Positions 15,401 to 23,581 of a DNA stretch of 34,152 bases are shown here, piece after piece; position 1 is the stretch's first letter, and every line of letters starts with the position of its first letter. Origin of the DNA: Gemmataceae bacterium (GTDB taxonomy: Bacteria > Planctomycetota > Planctomycetia > Gemmatales > Gemmataceae); NCBI GenBank assembly GCA_028288765.1, contig JAQGHQ010000574.1, positions 1-34,152 of the forward strand, in the 5' to 3' direction. The notes below the pieces were generated by a model. That model made no database searches and was not told where the DNA came from. It saw only the letters and a list, made by a program, of their open reading frames with translations. Both the position numbers and the translations under genes were made by a program.

Positions 15401-18400
15401 ATGGTGATTGCATTACATCTCGGCATTCGGAACGGTCAGCCACTCCTCTGGGGTGAGACGACGCCCGGCCCGCGCGTGTCGAAGAGCCGTCGTCAGGCCG
15501 GGCGCGTCCACCCATTCGCCGTGGAACCCGATGCGATTCGGGATGCCATCGCGGAGGCGACGACCGCTCCAGCTGGTCGGCGCGAGACCGGCACGGTCTG
15601 GTTGCCGGGTGTGGCCGATCGGCCGGTCGCATCGCACCCGCTCATCGCGGAACCGCCCGAGCCGGGCGAGACCGCGGAGCTGGCGGCGTGGACCGTCCCG
15701 ACCCTTCCCCTCGCGCCCGAGGCCGTCCTCGAACTGCTCGCCGCGTGTGCCGACCGCGACACCCTGCGGCCGGGCGTCCTCGTCGGCCCCGCCCTGAGAT
15801 ACTGGGTTTCGGCGCTCCGGTACGCCGCCGGACTTGTCGCCCGCGAACAGTTCCTGCCGGGGGTGGAAGTCGTCGGGCCGACGGCCCGCACCCGCTGGCA
15901 ACCGGTTGTCGGCGGCGCGGAACGCGCCCGGTTCCAGCGACTCGCGGACGCCATGCCGGCCGCGTGTCGGGCGATGATGGCCGACCCCGAAACCCCGCCG
16001 CGGGCCCCGGCAGTCGTCCTCACCGAATTCCTTGCGCTCGTCGTCGATTCGCTGGTCCGCGCCGCTCTCGGCCGTCCGCCGGCTCGAAAGACGTTTGACA
16101 GCGTCCACGACCAGTGGCTGCACGCCCTGCGGTCCGCCGACGGGGCAATGTCGCTCACGACCGCCGAAACGGCCGGGCTGGTCCGCGCGGTCGAGGACTG
16201 GCGGCGGCCGATCTCGGTGAGCGACACGGCCGGCTACCGGCTCTGCTTGCGGCTCGAAGAGCCTGACGACGTCGCGACCCCGGCCGCCGCCACGGCCCGC
16301 GGCACGTGGACCGCTCGCTACCTGCTGCAAGCCCACGACGACCCCAGCTTGCTGGTCCCGCTGGCGGACGCCTGGGCCCCGAAGAAGGGTATCGCCCGCG
16401 CCGTCCCGCTGCCGGGCCGCGAGTTCCTCCTCATGGCGCTCGGCCAGGCCGCCAAGCTCTGCCCGGAGGTCGAAGCCAGTTTGACGGCGGCGTGCCCCAC
16501 CGCCTTCACGACCGACACCCCCGGTGCCCACCGGTTCCTGAGCGAAACCGCGTACCTGCTCGAACAGGCCGGGTTCGGGGTGCTGCTGCCGGCGTGGTGG
16601 GCGCGGACCGGCACCAAGAACCGACTAGCCGTGACCGCGACGGCGAAAACGGCGAAGAGGTTCTCGGCCGCGAACGGCATCATGTCGCTCGAGGAAGTGG
16701 TGAAGTTCGACTGGAAGGTGGCCATCGGCGACACCGAGCTGTCGCTGGCCGAACTGGAGGCCCTGGCGAAGCTGAAATCCCAGCTGGTGAACGTCCGCGG
16801 GCGCTGGGTGCAGGTGAATGCGGACGAGATCCGCACCGCCCTCGATTTCTGGCGGAAAAACCCGCAGACCACCGGCACCGTCCGCGACCTGCTGAAGCTG
16901 AGTGTGGGGGCGGAGACGGGGCCGGCCGGGCTGAGCGTCCGCGGGGTGAAAACAACCGGCGGGTTAAAGGCGTTTCTGGCCCAGCTCCAGGGTCAGACCT
17001 CGTTCGCCGAGCTGCCGCCGCCACCGGAGTTCCGGGGGACCCTGCGGCCGTACCAGCTCCGCGGCTATTCCTGGCTGGCGTTCCTCCGCCGGGTCGGCCT
17101 CGGGGCGTGCCTGGCCGACGACATGGGCCTCGGGAAGTCGGTCCAGACCCTCGCGGCAATCCAGCAGGCGCGGGACGAAGGCGAGACTCGGCCGGTGCTG
17201 CTCGTCTGTCCTACCTCGGTCGTGGGCCACTGGCGGAAGGAAGCGGAACGATTCACGCCCGAGTTGCCGGTCCTGATCCACCACGGGCTCAAGCGGACGA
17301 AGGACGCCTCGTTCGCCGATCAGGTGAAGAAATTCGGCCTCGTCGTGTCGAGTTTCCCGCTCCTCCACCGCGACGCGGCGGCCCTGCAAGCGGTCCACTG
17401 GGCCGGGGTGGTCCTCGACGAGGCGCAGAACATCAAGAACCCGGACGCCAAGACGTCGCATGCCGCCCGCGGGCTAAAGGCCGATTTCCGCGTCGCCCTC
17501 ACCGGCACGCCGGTCGAGAACCACGTCGGCGACCTGTGGTCGATCAGCCAGTTCCTCAACCCCGGGTTCCTCGGCTCGCGCGAGGCGTTCCGTCGGACCT
17601 TCCAGGTGCCGATCCAGATGCAGCGCGACGAGGACGCGACGCGCCGGTTGAAAGAACTCACCGGCCCGTTCCTGCTCCGCCGGCTAAAGACCGACAAGTC
17701 GATCATCGCTGACCTGCCGGACAAGTTCGAGGGGAAGGTGTTCAGCACGCTGACCAAGGAACAGGCGTCGCTGTACCAGGCCGTGGTGCGGGAGCTGGAC
17801 AAGTCGCTGACCGGCGAGGACACGTTTCGCCGGAAGGGGCTGATCCTCGGGGCCCTGTCGAAACTGAAGCAGGTGTGCAACCACCCGGCCCAGTTCCTCG
17901 GCGACAACTCGCCCATCCCGGACCGGTCCGGCAAACTGGTCCGCCTGACCGAGATGCTCGACGAGGTATTGCAAGCCGGCGACCGGGCGCTCGTGTTCAC
18001 TCAGTTCACTGAGATGGGCGACATCCTGCGGAAACACCTGCAAGAGACGTTCGGGAAGGAAGTCCTGTTCCTGCACGGGGGTGTCCCGCAGAAACAGCGC
18101 GAGCGGATGGTCGCCCGGTTCCAGGACACGGCAGCCCCGGATTCGCCGCGGATCTTCCTCATCTCGCTGAAGGCGGGGGGCACCGGGTTGACGCTGACCG
18201 CGGCGAACCACGTGTTCCACTTCGACCGGTGGTGGAACCCGGCGGTCGAGAACCAGGCGACGGACCGCGCGTTCCGGATCGGGCAGCAGCGAAACGTCCA
18301 GGTTCACAAGTTCGTCTGCGTCGGCACGCTGGAGGAGAAGATCGACGAGATGATCGAGTTGAAGAAGGAGATCGCGGGGCGGGTGGTGGGCACAGGCGAG

Positions 18401-18475
18401 GGCTGGCTGACGGAGATGTCGAACACGGACCTCAAGGACCTGCTCGCGCTGCGGGCGGGCGCGGTGGAGGAGTAA
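15401..18475 (+). CDS. SNF2-family (Swi2/Snf2) DEAD/DEAH-type ATPase with SNF2-associated N-terminal domain
   Basis: Predicted 1024 aa from ATG 15401; an in-frame TTG at 15371 is an alternative. The N-terminal half (to about 510) resembles the bacterial SNF2-helicase-associated region (DUF3670-type), including FLSETAYLLEQAGFGVLLPAWW and FDWKVAIGDTELSLAELEALAK. The ATPase motor follows: LRPYQLRGYSWLAFL, Walker A DDMGLGKSVQTLA (Lys579), DEAQNIKN (about 673-680), LTGTPVENHVGDLWSI, FLLRRLKTDK, then helicase C motifs LVFTQFTEMGDIL, LISLKAGGTGLTLTAANHV and ATDRAFRIGQ. Such proteins move along double-stranded DNA and remodel DNA-protein complexes using ATP. All core motifs are intact. The stop is 2 bp before the SWIM gene, a pairing also seen in other bacteria (for example B. 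subtilis ywqA/ywqB), implying joint function. Confidence 0.94.
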   Translation: MVIALHLGIRNGQPLLWGETTPGPRVSKSRRQAGRVHPFAVEPDAIRDAIAEATTAPAGRRETGTVWLPGVADRPVASHPLIAEPPEPGETAELAAWTVPTLPLAPEAVLELLAACADRDTLRPGVLVGPALRYWVSALRYAAGLVAREQFLPGVEVVGPTARTRWQPVVGGAERARFQRLADAMPAACRAMMADPETPPRAPAVVLTEFLALVVDSLVRAALGRPPARKTFDSVHDQWLHALRSADGAMSLTTAETAGLVRAVEDWRRPISVSDTAGYRLCLRLEEPDDVATPAAATARGTWTARYLLQAHDDPSLLVPLADAWAPKKGIARAVPLPGREFLLMALGQAAKLCPEVEASLTAACPTAFTTDTPGAHRFLSETAYLLEQAGFGVLLPAWWARTGTKNRLAVTATAKTAKRFSAANGIMSLEEVVKFDWKVAIGDTELSLAELEALAKLKSQLVNVRGRWVQVNADEIRTALDFWRKNPQTTGTVRDLLKLSVGAETGPAGLSVRGVKTTGGLKAFLAQLQGQTSFAELPPPPEFRGTLRPYQLRGYSWLAFLRRVGLGACLADDMGLGKSVQTLAAIQQARDEGETRPVLLVCPTSVVGHWRKEAERFTPELPVLIHHGLKRTKDASFADQVKKFGLVVSSFPLLHRDAAALQAVHWAGVVLDEAQNIKNPDAKTSHAARGLKADFRVALTGTPVENHVGDLWSISQFLNPGFLGSREAFRRTFQVPIQMQRDEDATRRLKELTGPFLLRRLKTDKSIIADLPDKFEGKVFSTLTKEQASLYQAVVRELDKSLTGEDTFRRKGLILGALSKLKQVCNHPAQFLGDNSPIPDRSGKLVRLTEMLDEVLQAGDRALVFTQFTEMGDILRKHLQETFGKEVLFLHGGVPQKQRERMVARFQDTAAPDSPRIFLISLKAGGTGLTLTAANHVFHFDRWWNPAVENQATDRAFRIGQQRNVQVHKFVCVGTLEEKIDEMIELKKEIAGRVVGTGEGWLTEMSNTDLKDLLALRAGAVEE

Positions 18476-18477
18476 CC

Positions 18478-19398
18478 ATGTGGTGGGAGTACGAACGATT
18501 CCCGCGGCGGCAGCCGAAGAAGGTGGCCGGCGGCATCAAGGCACAGTCGAAGCGGGGGAGCTTCGGCGAGAGCTGGTGGGCCAAGCGGTGGATCGCGGTC
18601 ATCGAGGGCTTCCACATCGGCGGGCGGCTGCAGCGAGGCCGCAGCTACGCCCGCGGCGGCCAGGTGCTCTCGATCGATGTGGCCGCGGGGAAGGTATCGG
18701 CGAAGGTGCAGGGGTCGATGCCCCAGCCCTACAAGGTGACGATCGAGGTGGCGAAGCTGACCGACCCCGACTGGGCGAAGGTGGTATCGGCCCTGTCCGG
18801 GCAGGCCGTGTACGCGGCGAAGCTTCTGGCGGGGGAGATGCCGTCCGAGATCGAGAAGGTGGCGACGGACGCCGGGGTGTCATTGTTCCCGGCGCAGGCG
18901 AACGACCTGAAAACGAGCTGTTCGTGCCCGGACTGGTCGAACCCGTGCAAGCACGTGGCGGCGGTGTACTACCTGCTGGGGGAACAGTTCGACCGCGACC
19001 CGTTCCTGCTGTTCCGCCTGCGCGGCCTGGAGCGGGAGGCTTTGTTCGCCCGGTTGAGTGCCGCCGCACCGGCCACACCGACCCTAGCCGTCCCTGACGA
19101 GCGGATCGAGGTAGTCGCGGCGGCCCCGACCGACCCTCATACGTTCTGGTACGGTGGGGAGGTACCGGCCGACCTGTTTACCGAGGGAACCTCGCCCCCG
19201 GTCGCCGCGGCGCTGCCGAAGCGACTCGGCCCGGTGCCGTTCTGGCGCGGGACCGAGCGGTTCCTCGACGCGATGGAGCCGATCTACCGGGCGGCCAGCC
19301 AGACCGGGGTGAACGTGGCCCTCGGCGGTCCGTTACCCGAGACGAGCCTTCCGCCTGCCGGAGTCCGTGCGGCCGAACCGCGGAAGCGGAAGAAGTAA
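18478..19398 (+). CDS. SWIM zinc-finger protein, partner of the SNF2 ATPase
   Basis: Predicted 306 aa. The SWIM motif C148-x-C150-x6-C157-x-H159 (CSCPDWSNPCKH) is complete and predicted to bind zinc and nucleic acid or protein. The N-terminal 120 residues carry the conserved block of this family (GSFGESWWAKRWIAVIEGF, RGRSYARGGQVLSIDV, KVQGSMPQPYKVTIEV). After the motif come HVAAVYYLLGEQFDRDPFLLFRLRG and a Pro/Ala-rich, less conserved tail ending in basic RKRKK. The ATG at 18478 has GGAGGAG 5 nt upstream, inside the end of the SNF2 gene, so translation is probably coupled. A role in DNA repair or defence alongside the ATPase is inference. Confidence 0.92.
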   Translation: MWWEYERFPRRQPKKVAGGIKAQSKRGSFGESWWAKRWIAVIEGFHIGGRLQRGRSYARGGQVLSIDVAAGKVSAKVQGSMPQPYKVTIEVAKLTDPDWAKVVSALSGQAVYAAKLLAGEMPSEIEKVATDAGVSLFPAQANDLKTSCSCPDWSNPCKHVAAVYYLLGEQFDRDPFLLFRLRGLEREALFARLSAAAPATPTLAVPDERIEVVAAAPTDPHTFWYGGEVPADLFTEGTSPPVAAALPKRLGPVPFWRGTERFLDAMEPIYRAASQTGVNVALGGPLPETSLPPAGVRAAEPRKRKK

Positions 19399-19778
19399 CA
19401 CCTACACGCCGTGCCGAAATTTGTTATGTTTGGAGTGGTTTTCATTCCAACGGGACGGCAGCCCCGAGCCCCGGGCTACACCCGGGGGGTGGAACTCGGA
19501 GTAAACTCATACCATAACTCGGAGACTTCCCGCCCGCCGCGACAATACCTCTTCCCTCTCCCATCACTCCCACGCCAGGCGTGGGAACGAACCTTCCCCA
19601 CTTTGCGGGATAAGTAGCGCCGTCCCGGGCGTTATCCGTTAGCTCCAAGAGCGCACCCGACCCGGCTCGGCTACCACACGGAGCGTCGAAGACCTCGTTC
19701 CCATACCGGGCGTAGGACCGCGAGCGAATTCGGGTCGAATCACACCATTATTCGGGTATCGAAACGGGGAGAACGGGC
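19399..19778. repeat. 380-bp gap containing several short palindromes
   Basis: No credible gene. TCCCACGCC-A-GGCGTGGGA (19568-19586) is a perfect 9-bp-arm hairpin. CCCCGGG-ctaca-CCCGGGG (19469-19487) is another. A decayed relative of the first (gttcccataccgggcgtagga) is near 19699-19719. GGGGAG at 19766-19771 is the Shine-Dalgarno for the next gene. Confidence 0.65.
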
Positions 19779-21140
19779 ATGTTTCGAGTGGTCGGCGAGG
19801 CCGGGTCGGATTGCTCCGGAATGACGCGCCGGAGTTTCGTGCAGGCCGGCGTTCTGGGCCTCGGCGGGCTCGGACTCGGCGACCTCTTCCGCGCCCGGGC
19901 TGCGCAGCCCACCCGCCCGCGTGTCGCCGATCCCGCCGTGATCCTGTTTTGGATGAGCGGCGGACCCGGGCCGATCGAGACGTGGGACCCCAAGCCCGAC
20001 GCGGTCGCCGAGTTTCGAGGGCCCTTCGGGTCGAGCGGCACGAGCGTTCCCGGGGTCCAGTTCTGCGAGTTGATGCCCAAACAGGCCAGGCTGATGGACA
20101 GGCTCGCGGTGCTCCGAGGGGTGAACCACGGGACCGGCGACCACACGAAAGCCAACCACTGGATGCTGACCGGGTTCGAGGGCCCGGACTTCAACGCCCC
20201 CGACTTCATGACCCAGCGGCGGCCGAGCATGGGCTCGGCGGTTGCCCAGCTCCGCGGCCCGAATCGCCCCGGGCTGCCGCCCTACGCCGCCGTCCCCCAC
20301 CTCCGCGGTGGGACCGACAACTTCTTCCACTACGCGGCGTACCTCGGCCGCGGGGCGAACCCGTTCATCACCGACGCCGACCCGAACCTGCCCGGCTTCC
20401 GGGTGAAGAACCTCGCCCTGGCGGCGGACATGCCGGTCGCCCGGCTCGAAGACCGCCGCTCGCTCCGCGCGGCTCTCGACGCCCACGCCCGGGCGGCGGA
20501 CTCGTCTGCCGCGGGGCTCGACCCGCACGTCCGGCGGGCGTTCTCGTTGCTCACCGGCAAGCAGGCCGCGGCCGCGTTCGACATCACCGCCGAACCGGAC
20601 CGGGTCCGCGACCGGTACGGCCGGCACACGTTCGGCCAGAGCGCCCTCCTCGCCCGCCGGCTGGTGGAGGCCGGGGTCACGTTCGTCACCGTGAACTGCG
20701 TGCCGTGGGACCACCACGGGACCGGCGGCCGGTACAAGACCGCCGAGGGCGCGAAACTCCTCATACCTCCGTTAGACAGTGCGGTCGCAGCGCTCGTAGC
20801 CGATTTAATCGATCGTGGGATCTACGATCGCACGCTGGTCGTCGCGATGGGCGAGTTCGGCCGTACCCCGCGGATGAACGCCGACGGCGGGCGGGACCAT
20901 TGGGGCAACGTGTTCAGTGTGCTGATGGGTTGCGGGTCGATGAAGATGGGGCAGGTGGTCGGGCGGAGCAGCCCGCGGGGGGAGCACGTCGCGGACCGCC
21001 CGGTCTCGCCGCAGGACGTGACTTCGACCGTTTTCCACCATCTCGGGATCACCGCCCGGGAAGTGTTCTTCCGGGACGGCCTCGCGCGGCCGACCGCGTT
21101 GGTCGAGACCGGTGAGCCGATCCGGGAACTGATCGGGTGA
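19779..21140 (+). CDS. DUF1501 family protein, Tat-exported (third copy, no PSCyt1 partner)
   Basis: Predicted 453 aa. The Tat motif TRRSFVQAGVLGLGGLGLGD begins at residue 15; starting at ATG 19779 is favoured by GGGGAG 7 nt upstream, while ATG 19821 would begin directly before the RR. DUF1501 landmarks are VILFWMSGGPGPIETWDPKP, LAVLRGVNHGTGDHTKANHW, LLARRLVEAGVTFVTVNCVPWDHH, VVAMGEFGRTPRMNADGGRDHW and SPQDVTSTVFHHLGI. It is the shorter WDHH/GEFGRTPR subtype, closer to the second than the first DUF1501 protein of this window. Unlike those, it has no PSCyt1/DUF1553 gene beside it; it stands between the SWIM gene and a convergent gene that begins only 23 bp after its stop. Confidence 0.92.
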   Translation: MFRVVGEAGSDCSGMTRRSFVQAGVLGLGGLGLGDLFRARAAQPTRPRVADPAVILFWMSGGPGPIETWDPKPDAVAEFRGPFGSSGTSVPGVQFCELMPKQARLMDRLAVLRGVNHGTGDHTKANHWMLTGFEGPDFNAPDFMTQRRPSMGSAVAQLRGPNRPGLPPYAAVPHLRGGTDNFFHYAAYLGRGANPFITDADPNLPGFRVKNLALAADMPVARLEDRRSLRAALDAHARAADSSAAGLDPHVRRAFSLLTGKQAAAAFDITAEPDRVRDRYGRHTFGQSALLARRLVEAGVTFVTVNCVPWDHHGTGGRYKTAEGAKLLIPPLDSAVAALVADLIDRGIYDRTLVVAMGEFGRTPRMNADGGRDHWGNVFSVLMGCGSMKMGQVVGRSSPRGEHVADRPVSPQDVTSTVFHHLGITAREVFFRDGLARPTALVETGEPIRELIG

Positions 21141-21163
21141 ACGGCCGGGCAGAGGTCCCGACC

Positions 21164-21802
21164 TCACCCGCCGGTCCGTTTCACCTTGTAGCCCATTTTC
21201 TCCAGCTCCGCGACGATCCGGTCGCGGTGGTCGCCCTGGATCTCGATGCGGCCGTCCTTCACCGTCCCGCCGGTGCCGCACTTCTGCTTCAGGGTCGTCG
21301 CCAGATCTTTCATCCCGTCTTCGGTCAGCGGGAGGTCGAAGACGGTGGTGACGCCCTTACCCCGTCGACCGGCCGTCTCGCGGCCGACGCGGACGGTGTG
21401 GACCTTCCTGGGAGGCTCCTTGACCGCCGCTACCGGCCTCGGGTCGTCCGCGACCACGCGCCCGCCGAGCAGCCGGGCGACGAGCCCGGCCACCTCCCGC
21501 GCGATCGCCGACTTCGGGTCGGGACCGCCGGGGGAGTCCCAGTATTCGATCGCCCCGGCCCGGTCGGGGAACCGCTCCCGCAACAGGGGCTCCAGTATCA
21601 CCCGGTCGACGGCGATGATGACGGCCGCGGTGGCGAGGTCGGCGGCGTCGGGGTCCGCCGGGGCCGCCACGACCTGGCCTCGCGCGACCCACGGCAAGCC
21701 GAGCTTGGCGGCGACGGCGTTGAACTCCGCTTCCGCCGTTCGGCCGCGCTCGGCGGACCCGGTATCCAGGAACAGGACCACCTTGTGCGCGGTTTTTGCC
21801 AT
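21164..21802 (-). CDS. Fusion of a degenerate low-molecular-weight phosphatase-like domain with a SUI1/YciH (eIF1-like) domain
   Basis: Predicted 212 aa. Residues about 135-212 are an SUI1/eIF1-type domain very like bacterial YciH: VRVGRETAGRRGKGVTT, LKQKCGTGGTVKDGRIEIQG, DHRDRIVAELEKMGYKVKR. SUI1 domains bind the small ribosomal subunit and act in start-codon selection in eukaryotes and archaea; the bacterial role is less defined. Residues 7-114 line up with low-molecular-weight protein tyrosine phosphatases: KVVLFLDTGSAERGRTAEAEFN matches the P-loop strand and helix, where the catalytic Cys is Asp13, the second Cys is Glu18 and the loop Arg is kept as Arg19; AAVIIAVDRVILEPL and IEYWDSPGGPDPKSA match the later strand and the Asp-Pro loop (Asp95). 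The phosphatase would be inactive as such. Residues 115-134 are a linker. The SUI1 part is near certain, the phosphatase-fold assignment is by eye. Confidence 0.88.
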   Translation of the reverse strand: MAKTAHKVVLFLDTGSAERGRTAEAEFNAVAAKLGLPWVARGQVVAAPADPDAADLATAAVIIAVDRVILEPLLRERFPDRAGAIEYWDSPGGPDPKSAIAREVAGLVARLLGGRVVADDPRPVAAVKEPPRKVHTVRVGRETAGRRGKGVTTVFDLPLTEDGMKDLATTLKQKCGTGGTVKDGRIEIQGDHRDRIVAELEKMGYKVKRTGG

Positions 21803-21896
21803 CGGTTCGGCCCGGGCCCGGATTCCTGACCCCGGTCCATTCGAGCCGGGATCTTGGGTCGGTATCGTGGTGCGGGTGGGGCGGTCAACGCATCGG

Positions 21897-23189
21897 TCAA
21901 GACGCCGTCCGGTTCAGACAACACTTCTTGAACTTCTTCCCGCTCCCACACGGACACGGGTCGTTACGCCCCACTTTCGGCTCGGTCCGGTGGACCGGGA
22001 CCTGCGGGATCAGGGGGGGCAGCGGCTCCAGGGGTGTGTGGGGGTACGAGCTCGGGCGGTCGACCACCCGCACACTCGCCCTCAGTTTCTCGCGCGCCTT
22101 CTCGCGCTCGCGTTTTTCTTCCTCGGCCTGCGCCTGCCATTGTTCCAGCTCCGGCAAGTCCTGTCCCATCAGATGGCAGACGGTCACCAGACGGTCCCGG
22201 AGTTTGAGCAGGTCCGGGTCGTCAAGCACCAGCTGCCGAACGATCTCATTCCCTTCGGTCGAAAAGTGGCTGACGAGCGCGAACGCCAGCCCGGATTGGA
22301 AGTCGAGATCGGTCTCCTGGTCGAGCAGTTCGATGCACGCCTCGACCGCGAGGTCGGTGTGAATCCCTTCCAGTACCCCGCCGGCGAACAACCGGAAGTC
22401 CGACTTGGCGAGCGGGTAGGCCGCGCGAACGGCCTGGACCACCGCGTCGGTCCCGATCCGGATCAGGGCCTCCTGGCACTCTTCGAGGAGCAGATCGGCG
22501 TCCTCGTGGAGCTTGGCCACGAGCAACGGCACGGCGGGTTCAAACCGCATTCGTCCGGCCAGTCGGGCCGCCAGCGGTTGGAGCAGGACCTCCGGGGTGT
22601 CCTGGGTGTAGTCGATCGTCCGGCCGAGGAGGGCCATGACCCGGTCGGCATTCTGGTCCCCCTGCCCGGCCAGCACGTCGACCACGTCCTCGGCGACGTC
22701 CCAGCGCATGTCGACGTAGTGGTTCGCGGCCTTGCCCGCCTCGCAAATGGCCTCCAGCTCTCGCCACAGGGCCTCGGTGTCCCAGGATTGGTATGCCAGG
22801 CGGCGGGTCAACTGGTCGTGGAATTCTTGGTCGAACCCGGGGGCGGCGAGGATCTCGGACTGATACGGCAGGATGAGGCGTGGGTCGGCCCGACGGAGCA
22901 AACGGGCGAAACCACTGAGGTAGTGCGAGGTGTCGGCATCCTCGGTCCGGACGTTCAACTCCCCGACGGCCCAGCGGATGGTCGGGTCGGACTGGGCCAG
23001 TTCGGCGATCGGGTAGGAGGCCCGGAATGCCTGGGTCCGTCCGTACCGCTCCAGGGCCTCGATCACGACCGGCATCGCCGTCTGGTCACGGCTATGGGCC
23101 TCGGCGAAGTACCGGAGGGCTTCGGACCGCACGTCCGCGGCGGGGTGAAGCAGAGCGTCCTTGACCCGGTCGGTACTCAGTCTCGGCAT
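21897..23189 (-). CDS. HEAT-repeat-like protein with C-terminal SEC-C zinc motif
   Basis: Predicted 430 aa, start ATG at 23189 with GAGGGA upstream. Residues 1 to about 345 are alpha-helical with repeat features of HEAT/armadillo solenoids ([74 protein letters not shown]). A charged coiled-coil-like helix ([22 protein letters not shown], about 352-373) and a Pro-rich linker lead to the C-terminal SEC-C motif [19 protein letters not shown] (about 406-425), a zinc-binding tail first known from SecA and found on many unrelated proteins. Function unknown; it is likely a cytoplasmic scaffold or binding protein. It lies 94 bp upstream of the phosphatase-like/SUI1 gene in the same direction and could be co-transcribed. 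Confidence 0.85.
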   Translation of the reverse strand: MPRLSTDRVKDALLHPAADVRSEALRYFAEAHSRDQTAMPVVIEALERYGRTQAFRASYPIAELAQSDPTIRWAVGELNVRTEDADTSHYLSGFARLLRRADPRLILPYQSEILAAPGFDQEFHDQLTRRLAYQSWDTEALWRELEAICEAGKAANHYVDMRWDVAEDVVDVLAGQGDQNADRVMALLGRTIDYTQDTPEVLLQPLAARLAGRMRFEPAVPLLVAKLHEDADLLLEECQEALIRIGTDAVVQAVRAAYPLAKSDFRLFAGGVLEGIHTDLAVEACIELLDQETDLDFQSGLAFALVSHFSTEGNEIVRQLVLDDPDLLKLRDRLVTVCHLMGQDLPELEQWQAQAEEEKREREKAREKLRASVRVVDRPSSYPHTPLEPLPPLIPQVPVHRTEPKVGRNDPCPCGSGKKFKKCCLNRTAS

Positions 23190-23581
23190 GGCCAGTCCCT
23201 CTACGAGATAGCCCGCATGACCCGGGGCGGGTTCGACGGCGTGCCCAGGTTCAGGATACGAGAGTCCCGCCGTCCGAGGCCACCGGGCCGACGGTTCGAT
23301 GTGCTCTCCGGGGGAAGCCCGACGATCGTGGCGGAAGGTGGGTCGGGGGTATGAGACGCTGTCGTTTCGCGCCGCTTCCGTTCCGCCGGTCGGGCGGCCA
23401 GGGGGCCGCGACCCCGTCGGGCAAGAGGGATATCGAGACGCGCAGTTCCGGAGTAGAAAGTGTGGTATTATTCGACCCGAGCCGAGGCCAGGAGGATGGC
23501 GACCATAACCCCAGAACTGGTCTGAGTCATTAGTATTGCGATATCGAGATTAAAGCACCGGAAAACAAGGAGAGGGTGACG
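23190..23581. promoter_or_regulatory. Divergent intergenic region with a less G+C-rich core
   Basis: 392 bp without a credible gene between the HEAT/SEC-C gene (minus) and the oxidoreductase gene (plus). A locally A+T-richer patch at about 23511-23565 contains the palindrome CGATATCG (23539-23546) and is the likely promoter zone for the plus-strand gene. AAGGAGAGG at 23567-23575 is its Shine-Dalgarno and fixes the start at ATG 23582 rather than GTG 23576. Confidence 0.45.
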
